Part shown: positions 35,985-47,660 of the stretch, piece by piece | Numbering within the stretch: position 1 is the first letter of the stretch | How the letters are laid out: the number at the start of each line of letters is the position of its first letter | Assembly (NCBI GenBank): GCA_033239525.1 | Contig: BSYO01000024.1 | Coordinates: 11,899,268 to 11,963,267, forward strand | Reading direction: 5' to 3' | Source: Nepenthes gracilis | Taxonomy: Eukaryota > Streptophyta > Magnoliopsida > Caryophyllales > Nepenthaceae | DNA: 64,000 nucleotides | Position numbers and translations under genes: made by a program | The notes under the pieces: generated by a model | The model's database searches: none | Seen by the model: only the letters and a program-made list of their open reading frames with translations | Told to the model about the DNA's origin: nothing

Positions 35985-36190
35985 GGTTGTACTTGATTCT
36001 GTGGAAAGATTGGCTGAGTACCACTATGAACGACTGGATTTGTGTTGTAGTGGAAACCGCGGTGGATATGATGGCGCCAAATCTGTCGGTTGCCCATTGG
36101 AGGTCCTTCATCCTATTAGCAAGCTCGGCGATAGCCGCTTCAAGTGCGTCGAGTGCTCAGTCTTTGATCTCCTCTACTTTAGTCTCAATG
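35985..36190 (-). pseudogene. Gag N-terminal remnant of the chromovirus
   Basis: Minus-strand reading gives KVEEIKD (stop) ALDALEAAIAELANRMKDLQ, a coiled-coil-like N-terminus that begins right after the primer-binding region, as in many Ty3 gag proteins. It is interrupted by a stop codon. Confidence 0.4.
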
Positions 36191-36208
36191 AAAGCACCTT
36201 TTGATACA

Positions 36209-36565
36209 TGCACCATGGCCGTATCGGGAAAATCGAAGGCGAGAGGTGGCAATGGTTGTGAGAGGGGAGCTTTAGCGGAGGGAAACAGAGGAAGAACAAG
36301 ATAGTGAGGGAGGAAGAGAGAGAGATTGAGAGGAAGAAGTCAGAGAGAACATGAGGGAAAGAGAAAATGTAGGAAATGAGGTAACTAACTTCTTCCCTTC
36401 CTTCATCCCTGTACCATTACATTTATAATAAATAGAGTACTAAAATTAACTAAATCAGTTGGGAGGTGAAAAAAAAGGATAAAGGATAACTTAAAAACTA
36501 ACACACGAAATAAAAACCAAACCAATAAAAAAATAAAAAAAAGAAAAAATTAAAGGCTCGTAACG
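36209..36565 (-). repeat. 5' LTR of the gene-capturing element
   Basis: The direct repeat partner of 32493-32846 ends ATGGTGCA at 36209 on the minus strand; the first bases (36565) have decayed from TGTTAG to CGTTACG. The primer-binding-like sequence follows at about 36190-36208. Confidence 0.82.
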
Positions 36566-36570
36566 CATGC

Positions 36571-36800
36571 TATTAATTACAAAAGCTCTGGTTATTGTGT
36601 TTGGCAAGAAATACGGATCCGGTGCCAGGGGCTAAGGCAATGATACGACAATTAGGAAGGGGCCGCAAATCTCGTAGGCTCTAAGAAAGATGGTGTGCTT
36701 TGCTGCATCTTTCACATGATTGTGAGATGTAAGACCGGTAATTTCTGTGCTTATCTCTACTTCTAGACTTCTAAGAAAGATGACAAGTTGATTAGAAAAT
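36571..36800 (+). pseudogene. Tail of the terminal AAC exon and its 3' flank
   Basis: After the gene-capturing element the AAC sequence resumes as attacaaaagctct. About 150 bp of the exon are then missing, and the exon ends [14 protein letters not shown] (stop near 36634). The following 3' flank (36640-36810, then AT-rich to about 37160) matches the flanks of the two other AAC copies, including gattagaaaatgtct and, downstream, the stretch matched at 51950-52280. Confidence 0.8.
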
Positions 36801-37399
36801 GTCTTAGTTAGAAAAAAAGAACTCCTTTTTTTTTTTTTTTAAACTATTTCTCTTTCAATTTTTTTATTTCAAAAGTTTTTTTTTTTAAAATATATTTATT
36901 TATTTTTATTGTAAGTATAAATATTTTAACAAATTAATATTTATTAATAATTATTTTTTAAATTTTTAATCATTTAATATTTGGTAAAAGATATTAATTG
37001 ACAAATTATTTAATAAATTTGCTAAATTTATTTATTTATAATAAGCTAATTGAACTCATTTGTAATAATTTACATTAAAATTACTAAAAGTTATAAAAAA
37101 ATTTTATATCGTATAATAACAAATTGTATATCCAATGTGATTCTTAAGTATATTCTATTAATAAAAGTTTTGTATCATATAAAAAAATTTTTGTATCGTA
37201 TTTGTGTACTAACTTTTTAATTGCTTCGATATTCTATCATATCGAGTGACCAACCTTGAAAGTTCACACATTTACCTTTTTATTGCAATTCTGTTCAACT
37301 TTTTGTAGATTGGCTACTGTTTGGGTGTGTGTAATTTTTCTAACTTCCTATAAGATATCTAAATTTTATCTTAGAAGTAAAATATTTTGATCTAGAGTA

Positions 37400-37960
37400 A
37401 AATTTTTTGCTCAATAATTTGACAGTTTGTACTCCACTTGGATAATATCTTTTATTCTAAAGTATAGTCTAAAGGACAATTCACGAGTTGACTCTTTTGG
37501 AGTTATTCGATATAACCAAAGTACATATAATAGTTCGTCTATCCAGGCACCTCTAGTTTTGTTCAACTAAAATTTTAATCCATTTAATAATGTCTAGTTT
37601 ATTACTTCTACTTATCTATTTATTTATGTATATGAGATCGATAAATAAATCAATCCAATTTTTAGCCCATTGCAGTATTTTGTGAGCCTTTTATCAGAAA
37701 ATTGTGTACAATTATCAATAATTAAGATGTTTGGTATTCTAAATCTATAAAAATATTTAGAACTTTTGTCACATTTCACTCTATAATCTTGGCCCGAACA
37801 AGTGACTTTCTTCTATGATCATTCTTGGTCTAAAAAACAATCAAACCTAACTTTTGATTGTTTTTATCTATAATATTAATATACATTGATAAAATTTTAT
37901 AAAATTTTGGCACAGTAGAATCATACTGATTGGGCAATTTGATTTTGATCATGTCAATCC
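37400..37960 (-). pseudogene. Tat-type Ty3 integrase fragment
   Basis: Minus-strand text includes FRIPNILIIDNCTQFSDKRL and AWIDELLYVLWLYRITPKES, matching the integrase blocks FG(I/T)P..LISDNGTQF and W..EL..VLWAYRTTP(R/K)ES of Tat-lineage elements. The catalytic-region DNG reads DNC, and many stops and shifts are present. No LTRs are recognised nearby; the surroundings are AT-rich. Confidence 0.65.
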
Positions 37961-38021
37961 TAAACCTTTTAAAGTATGTTAGAATGTAATTTTTTAGGTA
38001 GAAATAAAAAAAATTTTATTA

Positions 38022-38024
<3 letters not shown>

Positions 38025-38082
<58 letters not shown>
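38025..38082. repeat. (TTA)n microsatellite
   Basis: About 18 uninterrupted ATT/TTA units in AT-rich sequence. Confidence 0.95.
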
Positions 38083-38084
<2 letters not shown>

Positions 38085-38289
38085 CCAAATACTATAAAAT
38101 TAACTGTTAAGTTAATTTTACTTATTTAAAGTGATTAACTAAAAAATAAAATATTAATTTTTAACTTTATTTTTATTTTTTATTTTTTTAATTCTCTTTA
38201 TATAATTATTTATTTTATTTTATTTTATTCTATCAATCAAACGTATAGACATTAAATAAGCTGTAAATGTTACTCTGATATCAAATAAA

Positions 38290-38871
38290 GTGCTTCCTTT
38301 GTTTTTCTAGGTTTAAACAAACTAATTTTGATTATTTTTTTTTTTAAAATGGTATTTATTTTTACATTAAAATATGAAAAATTTTTGGCCACTAAATAAT
38401 GATATAGGTGCCAAGTCAACGTGAAGTGCACCGCGTTTTCTGCAAAAACCTGCAGAGCTCAGGGCCCATGTACCACATTAACGCGGTACTGAGCCTGCAC
38501 CGTAAATCTTGACCATTTGGATAAAATTAAATGATTATAATTTTTTTTAATTTACAAAAAAAAAACACAGGGCTGCTCGACTATATCGTATCCACCATGC
38601 CTTTCTTTTTTGGATTTAAATAAACTAATTATGATTATTTATTTTTTTTAAATAATACTTAATTTTACGTTAAAATATATGGATAATTTTTGGCCACTCC
38701 TAGGAGGCGTCAAGTCAACAAAGACCAAGTCAATTAAATGTCACCTAACTTCTAGGACTTTTTTTTTTTCTATATAGGCGGAGCAATGATCAAACATCAT
38801 CTGCCAAAAAAAAAAAAAAGGTGCTTTGTTTCTTCTACTGTGATTAAAGTTTATACAGAGAGATCATAATA
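38290..38871 (+). promoter_or_regulatory. Promoter of the ankyrin/PGG gene with an internal duplication
   Basis: A TATA box (tatata, 38771-38776) lies about 95 bp before the start codon. Upstream, two related blocks about 300 bp apart begin ggtttaaacaaactaatttt (38310) and ggatttaaataaactaatta (38612). Both continue through ttttggccact into gtcaagtcaac-like words. Several GTCAA/TTGAC cores (W-box type) occur: aagtcaacgtg near 38413, cttgacc near 38509, and aagtcaac and aagtcaat near 38710-38735. W-boxes are WRKY-factor sites in defence promoters (established knowledge); binding here is inference. Confidence 0.5.
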
Positions 38872-41294
38872 ATGGAGAGTGAGCTATATGAAGCTGCAAT
38901 AAAAGGCAATGTGACTTCTCTGCTTAATTTGCTCGTCGAGACCCTCTTATACTTGACAGATATATTACCGCATGTTTTACAGAAACTCCATTACATATAG
39001 CCGCCATGCTCGGTCACTTGGAATTTGCTACAGAGCTCCTCAAATGGAAACCGGAGTTGGCATGCGAGCAAGATTCGAGGAAATCAATGCCTCTTCATCT
39101 CGCATCGGCAAAGGGGGATGTAAAGATGGTGAAACTTTTACTTTCTGCAAACCCTCAGATGTGTCATGCTCGTGATGGATGCGGATGGAACCCGCTTCAT
39201 GTTGCAGCCATGAAGGAGCGGGTTGATGCGTTGAGAGAGTTGGTTCGGATCGAATTCGAGGCAGCATGCGTCCCCATCAACAATGGCAGCCATGAGACCA
39301 TTTTACATGTGTGTGTGAAACATAATCAACTAGAAGCCTTAGAGCTCCTATTGACTGAAACTCTAATACACAATAATGCAGAGTTTATGAATTCTAATGA
39401 TAGCAATGACAATATAATCTTACATCTGGCTGTTCTTGACAGACAATTTCAGGTACCTTTATAAATTTTTAACATTTCTATATCCAATTAAACTTGATCT
39501 ATAGTTTGATTTTGTTTGTGCATAAAAAAAAGGGAGACTACATTCTATTTTTGTGGTAATTTGCCCAAACTTATTTGTACTATAAGAGCTAGGTATAGTC
39601 TTGAAGAACTAATTTTGACCAATGATAACCATTTATATTTTTAAAGACAAAAATTCTCTTATTATAAATTAAATAATTAAAAAATAATTACTTAAAAAAT
39701 TAATTTTTTTAATGTGATGCTTACTTAGATGATGGAGCCTACGCTGCACTAACGTGACACAGATCCTCTGCCACAAAATCACAACTGTTTGGACAAAATC
39801 AAACAACTGCTCTACTTTTTTTTGTTTGAAAATTAAAAAAAATTAAAAACTAAGTGGCCATTTAATTTTATCCGAATGACCGCGATTTTGCGGCACAAAG
39901 CCCATGTCGAGAAGGGCCCATCAAAAGTAACCACTAAATGCATACTCATAAAAATATAACTAAAAAAGCATGCTAAGAACATTTTAAAATAACAGTTAAA
40001 AGTTATTTAATTGAGCAGTAAAAATTGGCCAAAATTAACTGAATAATATCATGTAAACCCCACATAATTGTCATATAGGACACCCATACATGTGTGCTGA
40101 TTATAAATTATTTAAAATGTAAATAAGCAGTAAAATGCTTACTTTCTATTCTTACACAAGATAATTTTAAAATTTGATAATCTACAACGACATCTATTAG
40201 AGGAGATTAAAAGAAATCGTTAAGTTGATAAATCAAATCGAAAAATAGGTTTTGGGTATTTTTTTTGAATTTTAGTCTTAAATGATACTGCTATGGCGAC
40301 AGCAAACCGTCATTGAACTTTAACCTGGACACAGAAAGTACCCGTCTTCCTACTTTGATCTAGTTAAACTTCTGCAAACCAACACTTTATGCTGAGAGCT
40401 TATAAACCCGTGAAAAGAACTGAAAGTTTTTTGCAGACCATCGATTTTTTGACGAAGATTGTAAGCATAGATGTGAATGCCAAGAATGTCTTCGGTATCA
40501 CAGCACTGGACCTCTTAGAAATACATCTGAAGGACGCGAGCGGTGATTACCTTAATATTGGACGACTCCTTCAACAAGCAGGGGCCGTGAACTCTAGAAG
40601 CAATGTTTCATCGGAAAATATTGGAGCTACAGCGAATACGATGAGCACTGTTGCAGGTGGTTCAACCCTACAAGAAATTCTGGATAGGTTTCTTAGTAAA
40701 CAGGAGGCATGGCATGAGCAACAGGAAAGAAATGGCCGGTTGGAAAGCCACAGAAACGCTATTATGATTGCTGCATCACTATTTGCAGCAGCGGCCTTCC
40801 AAGCCGGAGCCAACCCTCCCGGCGGCTTTTGGCAAGATAACTCAAATTCTTACGACACGAAATCACATATTGCAGGCGAGTCCATACTGGCATATAGTTT
40901 CCCAGACCAGTACCCGCTAATAGTGACTGCAAATGCGACTGCATTCTTCACCTCAAGCTTCGTCTTCCTACTGCTGCTAAGTGGTTTGCCACTGAAGAAC
41001 AAGATCTGCACTGGGATTTTAATGGTGGCAACGTGGATAGCATTTGTGGCAGTTGGGTTTAGTTTCCTCGTTTCCACTTCCCTTACTGGATTTCACATCC
41101 CTACAAGTCATGAAATAAATCTACCTGTAGCCTACACATTCTATGCTGTTTTTGGTATCATCATCTGTAGGCATATAGGTCCACTTCTGGTGAAAATGGT
41201 GAGAAGATGTTGGAGAAAACACAGATCATCATCATCTTCTTCTTCTTCTCCTTCTTCTTCTACTGCGGCTCCTGTTAATCACGGTAGTGTCTAA
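38872..41294 (+). CDS. Ankyrin-repeat/PGG-domain membrane protein (ACD6/ITN1-like), frameshifted
   Basis: Family members are plasma-membrane proteins with N-terminal ankyrin repeats and C-terminal membrane helices, linked to defence and stress signalling. Exons are 38872-39452 and 40437-41294, with donor cag|gtacc and acceptor ttgcag. Exon 1 opens MESELYEAAIKGNVTSLLNL then loses one base near 38940: GAG GAC became GAGAC. The frame as given therefore stops at about 39000, while one frame over the text continues DPLILDRYI...ETPLHIAAMLGH. Without the lesion the length would be about 479 aa. Ankyrin repeats occupy about residues 35-230. The PGG domain has PPGG at about 321-324, followed by three or four hydrophobic helices, and a Ser-rich tail precedes the stop. 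All else is intact, so this is a recent pseudogene or a sequence error. Confidence 0.85.
39730..39920. mobile_element. Hairpin (MITE-like) repeat in the ankyrin gene intron
   Basis: Within the only intron, tgccacaaaatcacaactgt (from about 39769) is inverted about 100 bp later, where the minus strand reads tgccgcaaaatcgcggtcat. The arms continue with ttggacaaaatcaaa versus tcggataaaattaaa. Part of the same unit (gaccatttggataaaattaaatg) also occurs in the promoter at about 38510-38535 in the opposite orientation. It is therefore an interspersed family. Non-coding. Confidence 0.5.
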
Positions 41295-42195
41295 GAGTGC
41301 GCCATCAATAAGCTTTTAAAAGTTAAAAAATTATATGATTTTTTAAATTTTCCCATCATGAGTTGGCTTTGTATGTTAGGATTAGTATTTTTTTTTTACA
41401 TTTTTCTCAAAAATAATATGAATTCAGATCATTTTAAATTTCACAATCTCTTATATTTTTAATATGTAAATCATCCTACAGTATAAAATATTAAAATTAA
41501 AATAAATACATCAAACATATCACAATAATTTGTTATATTTATCATGATATTGACTATTAAAGAAACTCATTTTTAGGATTTAGTAACATACTTACTGTAA
41601 AAGCTATGTATAGAAAGGCCTGCATTTTATATGTAATAATAAATGGGAATGGGATCTAAACATCCTTGGCCTTTTAGTTCTATTGATTATCCTCTGTTTC
41701 TTTCATTTATTTTATTTTTATTGTTTCAATATTCAGTCAGATTTAAAATATATTTACATAATCTAGATGAATATTCAAAACAAATGATAAAAATATATTA
41801 ACATAATTAATCCTACCCAGTGGGATTTTAACCTAAAATTCAAAGTCAATTCATAATATTTTTTTGCTTTGGTGAAAATTTGATAATTATGATTATATCT
41901 TAACCTAAATCCAATCCCAAGCTATTTTCCCTCTTGAATACAAAATTAAAAATTTGGCAATATTAGTATATCTTTTAGTCAACTGAGTTAACAATACAAG
42001 TTCAACAATTTAAATGCAGCAAGTAAAATGCAGCAACCAATTAGTGATCATCTCAATGTTGGGACAAAAGGCTCAATTAGAGTAAAATAAGCTCACAAAC
42101 TAAATAAAGAGCTAGACAATAGCAATAAAACTTGTCCCAAAGATTATATGACGTAGAATAATACCATATGTCAACTGTGAAATGGATATCAGTAA
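41295..42195. other. Intergenic region
   Basis: 3' UTR and AT-rich spacer. No coding or repeat structure was recognised. Confidence 0.4.
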
Positions 42196-44190
42196 TGTAA
42201 TGTTTGGATCCCTATTTGGTTTATTCTAATATTAATAGTAATTTTAGGTTGATTAGATGTGTTTGAAATCATTATATATTATTGAATCTTGAAAGATTCT
42301 CGGTTGGCAACTTTGCGCTCGCGCCATGGTCGAGGTCTGTGCTCAAGCACCAAAAATAGATTAGTGGCATTCGAGACGTGTTTGAGATAGCGTTAGAGCA
42401 TATATAAGGTAGCACAGCAGTGGGTTTTGACAGTCGTGCACGGGAAAAGGAAAGAATGAGAGAGAGAGAAGGAAGAGGAGAGAAGAATAAGAGTTTGGGT
42501 AGATTGAAATATCATTTTGTCATATCTATTTAGTATAAGGTTAATGTAAGTATCTAAAAACTATATTCTTTATTTGATTTCGTGTCTGATAATATTTATT
42601 CATGTTTTGAAGATTTTATATACATGCATATCATTTTTATTTACCCTATTTGTTTCCTGTAGATATATATGTAATATTTATTGGTTCATTTGGGGATTTG
42701 TTTATATTCTGTGATTTTTGGGGGTCCTATTGATTTTTTTAAAAATCGGTATAAATATTTGAGTTCATATATATTCTGTATCAATATGTTTGTATTGAAA
42801 TGAGTATGAAACCGGTATAGACAGTGCATTGCTACATATGTATGAATCGAGGATGAGGTCGCTAGCTTTGTGATTCAATATGTGATCCAATTTGGTTATT
42901 TGATAATTGACGTCTCTCACGACAAAGAGACTTTGTTCCCAACAGAAAAATTTGTAATTATATGACTCTCTCTTCTACTAATAAGAAGAAGCTTTGTTCA
43001 TAGTTGGACCTACCTCATTCTTTGTAAATGATAACCACTATAAGATAACTATAAAAATTTGATATATACTCGAACATCCTAATTTATCTGATAAACTTGA
43101 GGATTATATCCAATATCGAGGGTGATAAAACATAGTAAGCTTATTCCATATCTATAGGAGACAAGGTATATAAATGGCCTAACTTGCTAGCCTAAATTGT
43201 AATTGATATGGCTTAAGGCAACCAGCAGTATATGTAAATCTTTTTCAATTTAATCTTTTAAAATCTTTGGTTCACCAATTGTACATGCTTTGTATTTCAA
43301 TATGAATTTGTATTCAGATTTGATTTGAAATTCGTAGTTTGCCAATGGATGAAAATTTGAGTTAGTCTCATACATTTGGATATATAATTTATCCCAAAAC
43401 ACATTTTGATTTATTCGATTTTGTTCTGTCCTTTGTTATTCACATGTGATTTGGATTTGGATTTTGATTTGTTCAAGATACATGTCATTTGGATATGATA
43501 TCGAATCACGACTTGTTATGATATATGACTTGATTATAAGATTTGACTCCAGATCATGATTTATTATGAGTATCCTGATTAGACTTATTTGATATGGATC
43601 GTGATTTAAGCATGAGACTACCTATATGTTTTCTAATAACTTTCAGACGCCTTGATTTGTTCAATACAATTTGTGCCCTACGATTTGCCCTTTGATTTGT
43701 TTACATGATGCTTATGTTTACATCATTTAATCCCCTCTCTGATTGTGGACTCACACCCCCACACACACACATATATATTGATACTTGTTGAATTTTAAGT
43801 TCACATTTTTTATTTTCATTCCATTAAATTTAGTGGGCTTGGATATATTGTAGGAATTTAGACGTAATATGGCCACTGTTCGTCCAGTTCAGTGAGTCTT
43901 AACTCCATTATAATTTGGATTTGTATCAAATGTGATTTGGATATTAGGATTGGTTGAGTATAGACCCTTGATTATGGTATGAGAACAATTTTGTTATGTG
44001 TATTGGGTTTTCGATTGTCTTGGTTAATTTATCACCTTTCTTACGATATTTATAGAGTTGGTCATAGATTATATTGTCTAGACGGTTATTGATGAGGTAT
44101 TGTGATAGATTTTGGGTTCAGTTTATTATTGTTATTTGGATGATGAAACTTTCTAGTTGGTCTGTTATGTCATACCCGAATTGGTATTTG
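42196..44190 (+). repeat. LTR-like segment, plus orientation (about 2 kb)
   Basis: Starts TGTAATGTTTGGATCCC, like the starts at 22461 and (minus) 55122. A TATA box (tatataagg, 42401) is followed by a GA-rich leader (gagagagagaaggaagagg), the same order as in the other long LTRs here. Near 43895 cgtccagttcagtgagtcttaactccattataatttggat matches, inverted, the 53.1 kb LTR (53090-53130). The right end is uncertain because tgtcatacccgaattgg near 44166 is itself terminus-like. No internal domain is attached, so it is probably a solo or truncated LTR. Confidence 0.6.
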
Positions 44191-47100
44191 TTTATTGTTA
44201 TATAATTATTTGGGAATTTTGAATTTTGTGCATGATAATTGATTAAACCTACTTTGATTCAAATTCATAACATATGAACTTCTCCATGAACTAACTTGAA
44301 ATCTATACATTATGGTTAAGCAAAATAAATGACCAAATATTCTTCTAAAAACAATGGGATCATTCAAGATGAACACAACTTCCTTGCTAAATTTTGCATT
44401 TTGATCCACAGGCAATTTGCTCAACCATGAAGCAATAGCAACTACATTTCCTAAAAGATCCAAAGCATACTTGCATTAATTGTTGAAAATTTTTTTAGGG
44501 ATTAAGAACTTCTATTTTAAGGAAATATTATCAGAGCCTAATATTGTTAATCTTAAATTGTGAAAGAAGAAATATATCGAGAGTATCAATTGTAATAACT
44601 GAATTGCTAGCTATAACTATGTCACAATATACATAAAAAATGTAGTAAATGAATCGGCGTTCTCTAAAGTAAAGAGATTATGTCTAGTTTTTGACTGCTT
44701 GAAACCCATACTAATGAGGGAGTTAGAGAACTTTGAATACGATTTTCTTAAGGTTTATTTCAATCCATACAAACTCTTGAGTAACTTACAAATTCAATGA
44801 AAATTTCCTTTTTTGTAACTAGGAGGCCGTTTCATGTAGAATTTTCATTGTAATTGCCATGTCAAAATGCATTATGAAAATCAAGTTGTTAAATGTTTCC
44901 TTCATTTGAAACTACAATAAAAAATAAATATTTAATAATAATCAATTTAATCATGATAATCTATTCCAACCTTTCAGGAATAGACTAGAGCTACCAATCG
45001 TGCCTTGTGACCTCAATTGAACCATCCGAATTACATTTATTTTTAATAGCATAATGATAGTCAATGGCTTGTTTTCCCATCTATAAAAATGTACAGATCC
45101 AAGTACTGTTTTCTTCCAAGCCTTGCAACTCTACTTCAATCATCTAGCACCATCTTTGGTCCTTTGTAGCCTCATTGTATGTAGTCAATTCTAAGTATGA
45201 GGATATAAATGTGGAGAAAGCATGGTAGGATGATGGTAAGAGCTTTCGACATGACAAGTAGTTAGCAATATGATATGAGGCAGCTAACCCACACGTGGGC
45301 TATGTATGTTTATCTCCTTGAGCTGGTTGACAATGATAAATCTTGGAGATATTGAGGTGTTTGAGGTCTGTGAGTGGGGATTAGAATGCAATCATCACTT
45401 AACAAATGTCTGGCATCTATTTGACTAGAATTAGTAGATTTTGTGTTTTCTATATTCTTTGTGTTTGTTATACTGGACTCTATAGTAGATGATGGTCTTT
45501 CAGAACCAGAACTGGTGTTATAGTTGGTTCATGTTAAGGAGTAAATGCACTGATGATGACTTCATCAAAGATGAGACCAGATGTTGATGCATTACCAAAA
45601 TCTCTATCCATTTTCTTTGATTGCTTTGAAAGAAAATTTAGACTTATAAAATTCAACATTTTGAGAAAAAAAAAAAAAAAACCATTATATGTGCAAAAGT
45701 TCTAATAATATATAACATTTGATTTCAAAAGAATACCTAAGAAGAACGCAATTCCTTCCTCTACAGTCAAATTTTGTATAGCCTTTCGAGAGGGTGGTAG
45801 TAAAGCAAAGAAATCCAAACATCTTCACGTGTTTATATATTGGTTTGACACCAAACAAAACTTCATAAGATGTATTATTACACAATATTGGAGTAGGAAT
45901 TTTATTTATCAAGTTGATTGTTGTCAAACGCATGTACTTCAATATTTGAGGAGAACATTAGATCGAATCTTGAGTGCAAGGGGAATATTCAACAAATGGC
46001 CATATTTATTTTCCATACTATTTTTCTCTGAGATTTTGAGATAATTTTTTGATATATTATCCCTTTGATGGCATAAAAAGTCTCATATGAGATTCTGCCC
46101 TACTACAACTACCATGACCTTGATTTTGACATTAAACTGTGTCCCAATTAGATTATAAAAAGATTTATTATTAGTCCTAATTTTTAATTTTGTCTTGAAT
46201 AAATATATCAAAGTACTTCTTAAAAAATCATCTACTATGGTTAAAAAAATATCATAAACCATCATAACTCTCTTCAAAACATAAACCCAAATGTCACAAT
46301 ATATTAATTGAAAATGCAAAATATTCTATTTTCCCTTATGGATAAGAGAAGACAATTTTGTTTGTCCAAGTGACAAATTAAACACTTGTTCTCTTTACCA
46401 TTAGTGATACTTGTTTTAATTACATCATCATCTATCAATTTAAGTCTTGAATTAGATAAGGTGTCCCAAACAAGCATGCCACAAATAGGAGCATGAAGCA
46501 ACCGTTGTAGTAGCAGTGCTTAAAAGATGTGCCTAAAAAAACTTCAGTAATATTTTTGACAGGTTTGATAGTAATGTAGCAGTTTCTATCGGATAATAAA
46601 GATCATGTTTAACCTCAGCCTTTTGAATCATGGTCCGAAATCTAAGGTCATGAATAAAGCATGAATTAGAAAAACAAATAATGTAACAATTAAGAGATTC
46701 AATCATATTCATAAGAGATATCAGATTATAACTGAATGATGGTACACCAATGACACCTTTGGACAGAAAGAAACTTCATATTTTCACACTACCAATGTGC
46801 ATAACAATAGCCTCATCTTCACTCGACAATTTGAATAGTTGGGATACTCAAGATGAAATCTTTGTGTAGAGGGAAACGCGGTAGATCATGTGATATGTTG
46901 CCTCTTGTCCGAAACCTAAGGGAGTCATGCTAGATTTGTTTTGAAAGTGTGTGCTGAAAAGAAATTAAGGACTCACAATCTTAGAAAGGCAATTGAGAAT
47001 TTGTCACTGGCTCAATCACAACTTGAGTAATGTTAATTGTGTGAATAGGATGTCATGCTTAGCTTTGGTGAAGGAGGGCGAGCAGTTGTTTGAACTCAAC

Positions 47101-47660
47101 TTTGGACAGTGCCACTTTATCTTCAGGTTTTCCCTTCGATTAATTAGCTAATGCCAATGTTATACTCCAGAAATTTTCATGTCGTTTGCCTCCTTTTGGA
47201 TATCTATTGAGCTTGTAACATGCCATGACATTTTGCAACAAGAGCAAGTAGATTTCCAACCTCTCTTTCAAGGGCAGTTGCTTCTAGGCAAATTTTTGGC
47301 CGCCTTTGCACCCCTACCTCATTTATGAAGAAATTCTCAAACGTGTCGTAGAATCATGCAATAAGAAGAGTAGGGACAATTTTAGAAGTTGTTGATAAAA
47401 TCTTGCAAGAGATTTACAATTGGACTGTATCTTCTTGTTGATCATGGCCACTGGCACATGAATGGGGCTCACCATCAAATGTTGCCTCTCCTGTTAATGA
47501 ATAAGAGAAAAAAACTTAGTTCATGGGTGGTAAGAGATCAATTAACATAACTTAATCTCTTTCATTATCAAAGGAATCATTCTATTTTTTGTTTTAATGT
47601 GTTCAACTAAACCGTTTGTTTCATGATTATATTTTTTTCCTTTTTTTTCTTGCAGGGTGG
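44191..47660 (-). pseudogene. Degraded Ty1/copia gag-pol
   Basis: Minus-strand order is normal. Gag zinc-finger debris lies near 47200 (CCKMSWH then, one frame over, CYKLNRYPKGG). A gag-protease spacer (LSKVEFKQLLALL) is near 47090, and the GAG-pre-integrase piece (KENKCLICHLDKQ) near 46390. Integrase core follows (LIYCDIW, YDIFLTIVDDF, then VYLINKIPTP and SYEVLFGVKP near 45900). RT pieces are the entry (CNSDGSIE near 45030) and the end (DQNAKFSKEV...DPIVFRR...LFCLTIM at 44463-44280). Many stops and shifts. No LTRs were found. The part above about 45645 is duplicated at 48849-50800. Confidence 0.8.

Larger units (their letters stand above)
32493..36565 (-). mobile_element. Gene-capturing chromovirus-derived LTR element
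   Basis: Direct repeats of 354-357 bp (32493-32846 and 36209-36565) flank about 3.4 kb. On the minus strand the order is 5' LTR, primer-binding-like tgtatcaaaaggtgc, gag N-terminal-like text, unassigned frames, an ECA3-type Ca-ATPase piece, a KUP/HAK transporter piece, a chromodomain tail (FILEDNVIL), then the 3' LTR. The chromodomain tail next to the LTR is the layout of chromoviruses (Reina-type, inference). Protease, RT, RNase H and integrase core are absent, so it must have moved in trans. It sits in the last AAC exon. Target duplication is unclear (gctaa on the left, gctat on the right at best). Confidence 0.8.

Noticed and set aside
32491..36570. Perfect target-site duplication for the gene-capturing element
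   Set aside because: Immediate flanks (atatg and catgc) do not match. Only a displaced gctaa/gctat pair is possible, so no duplication is claimed.
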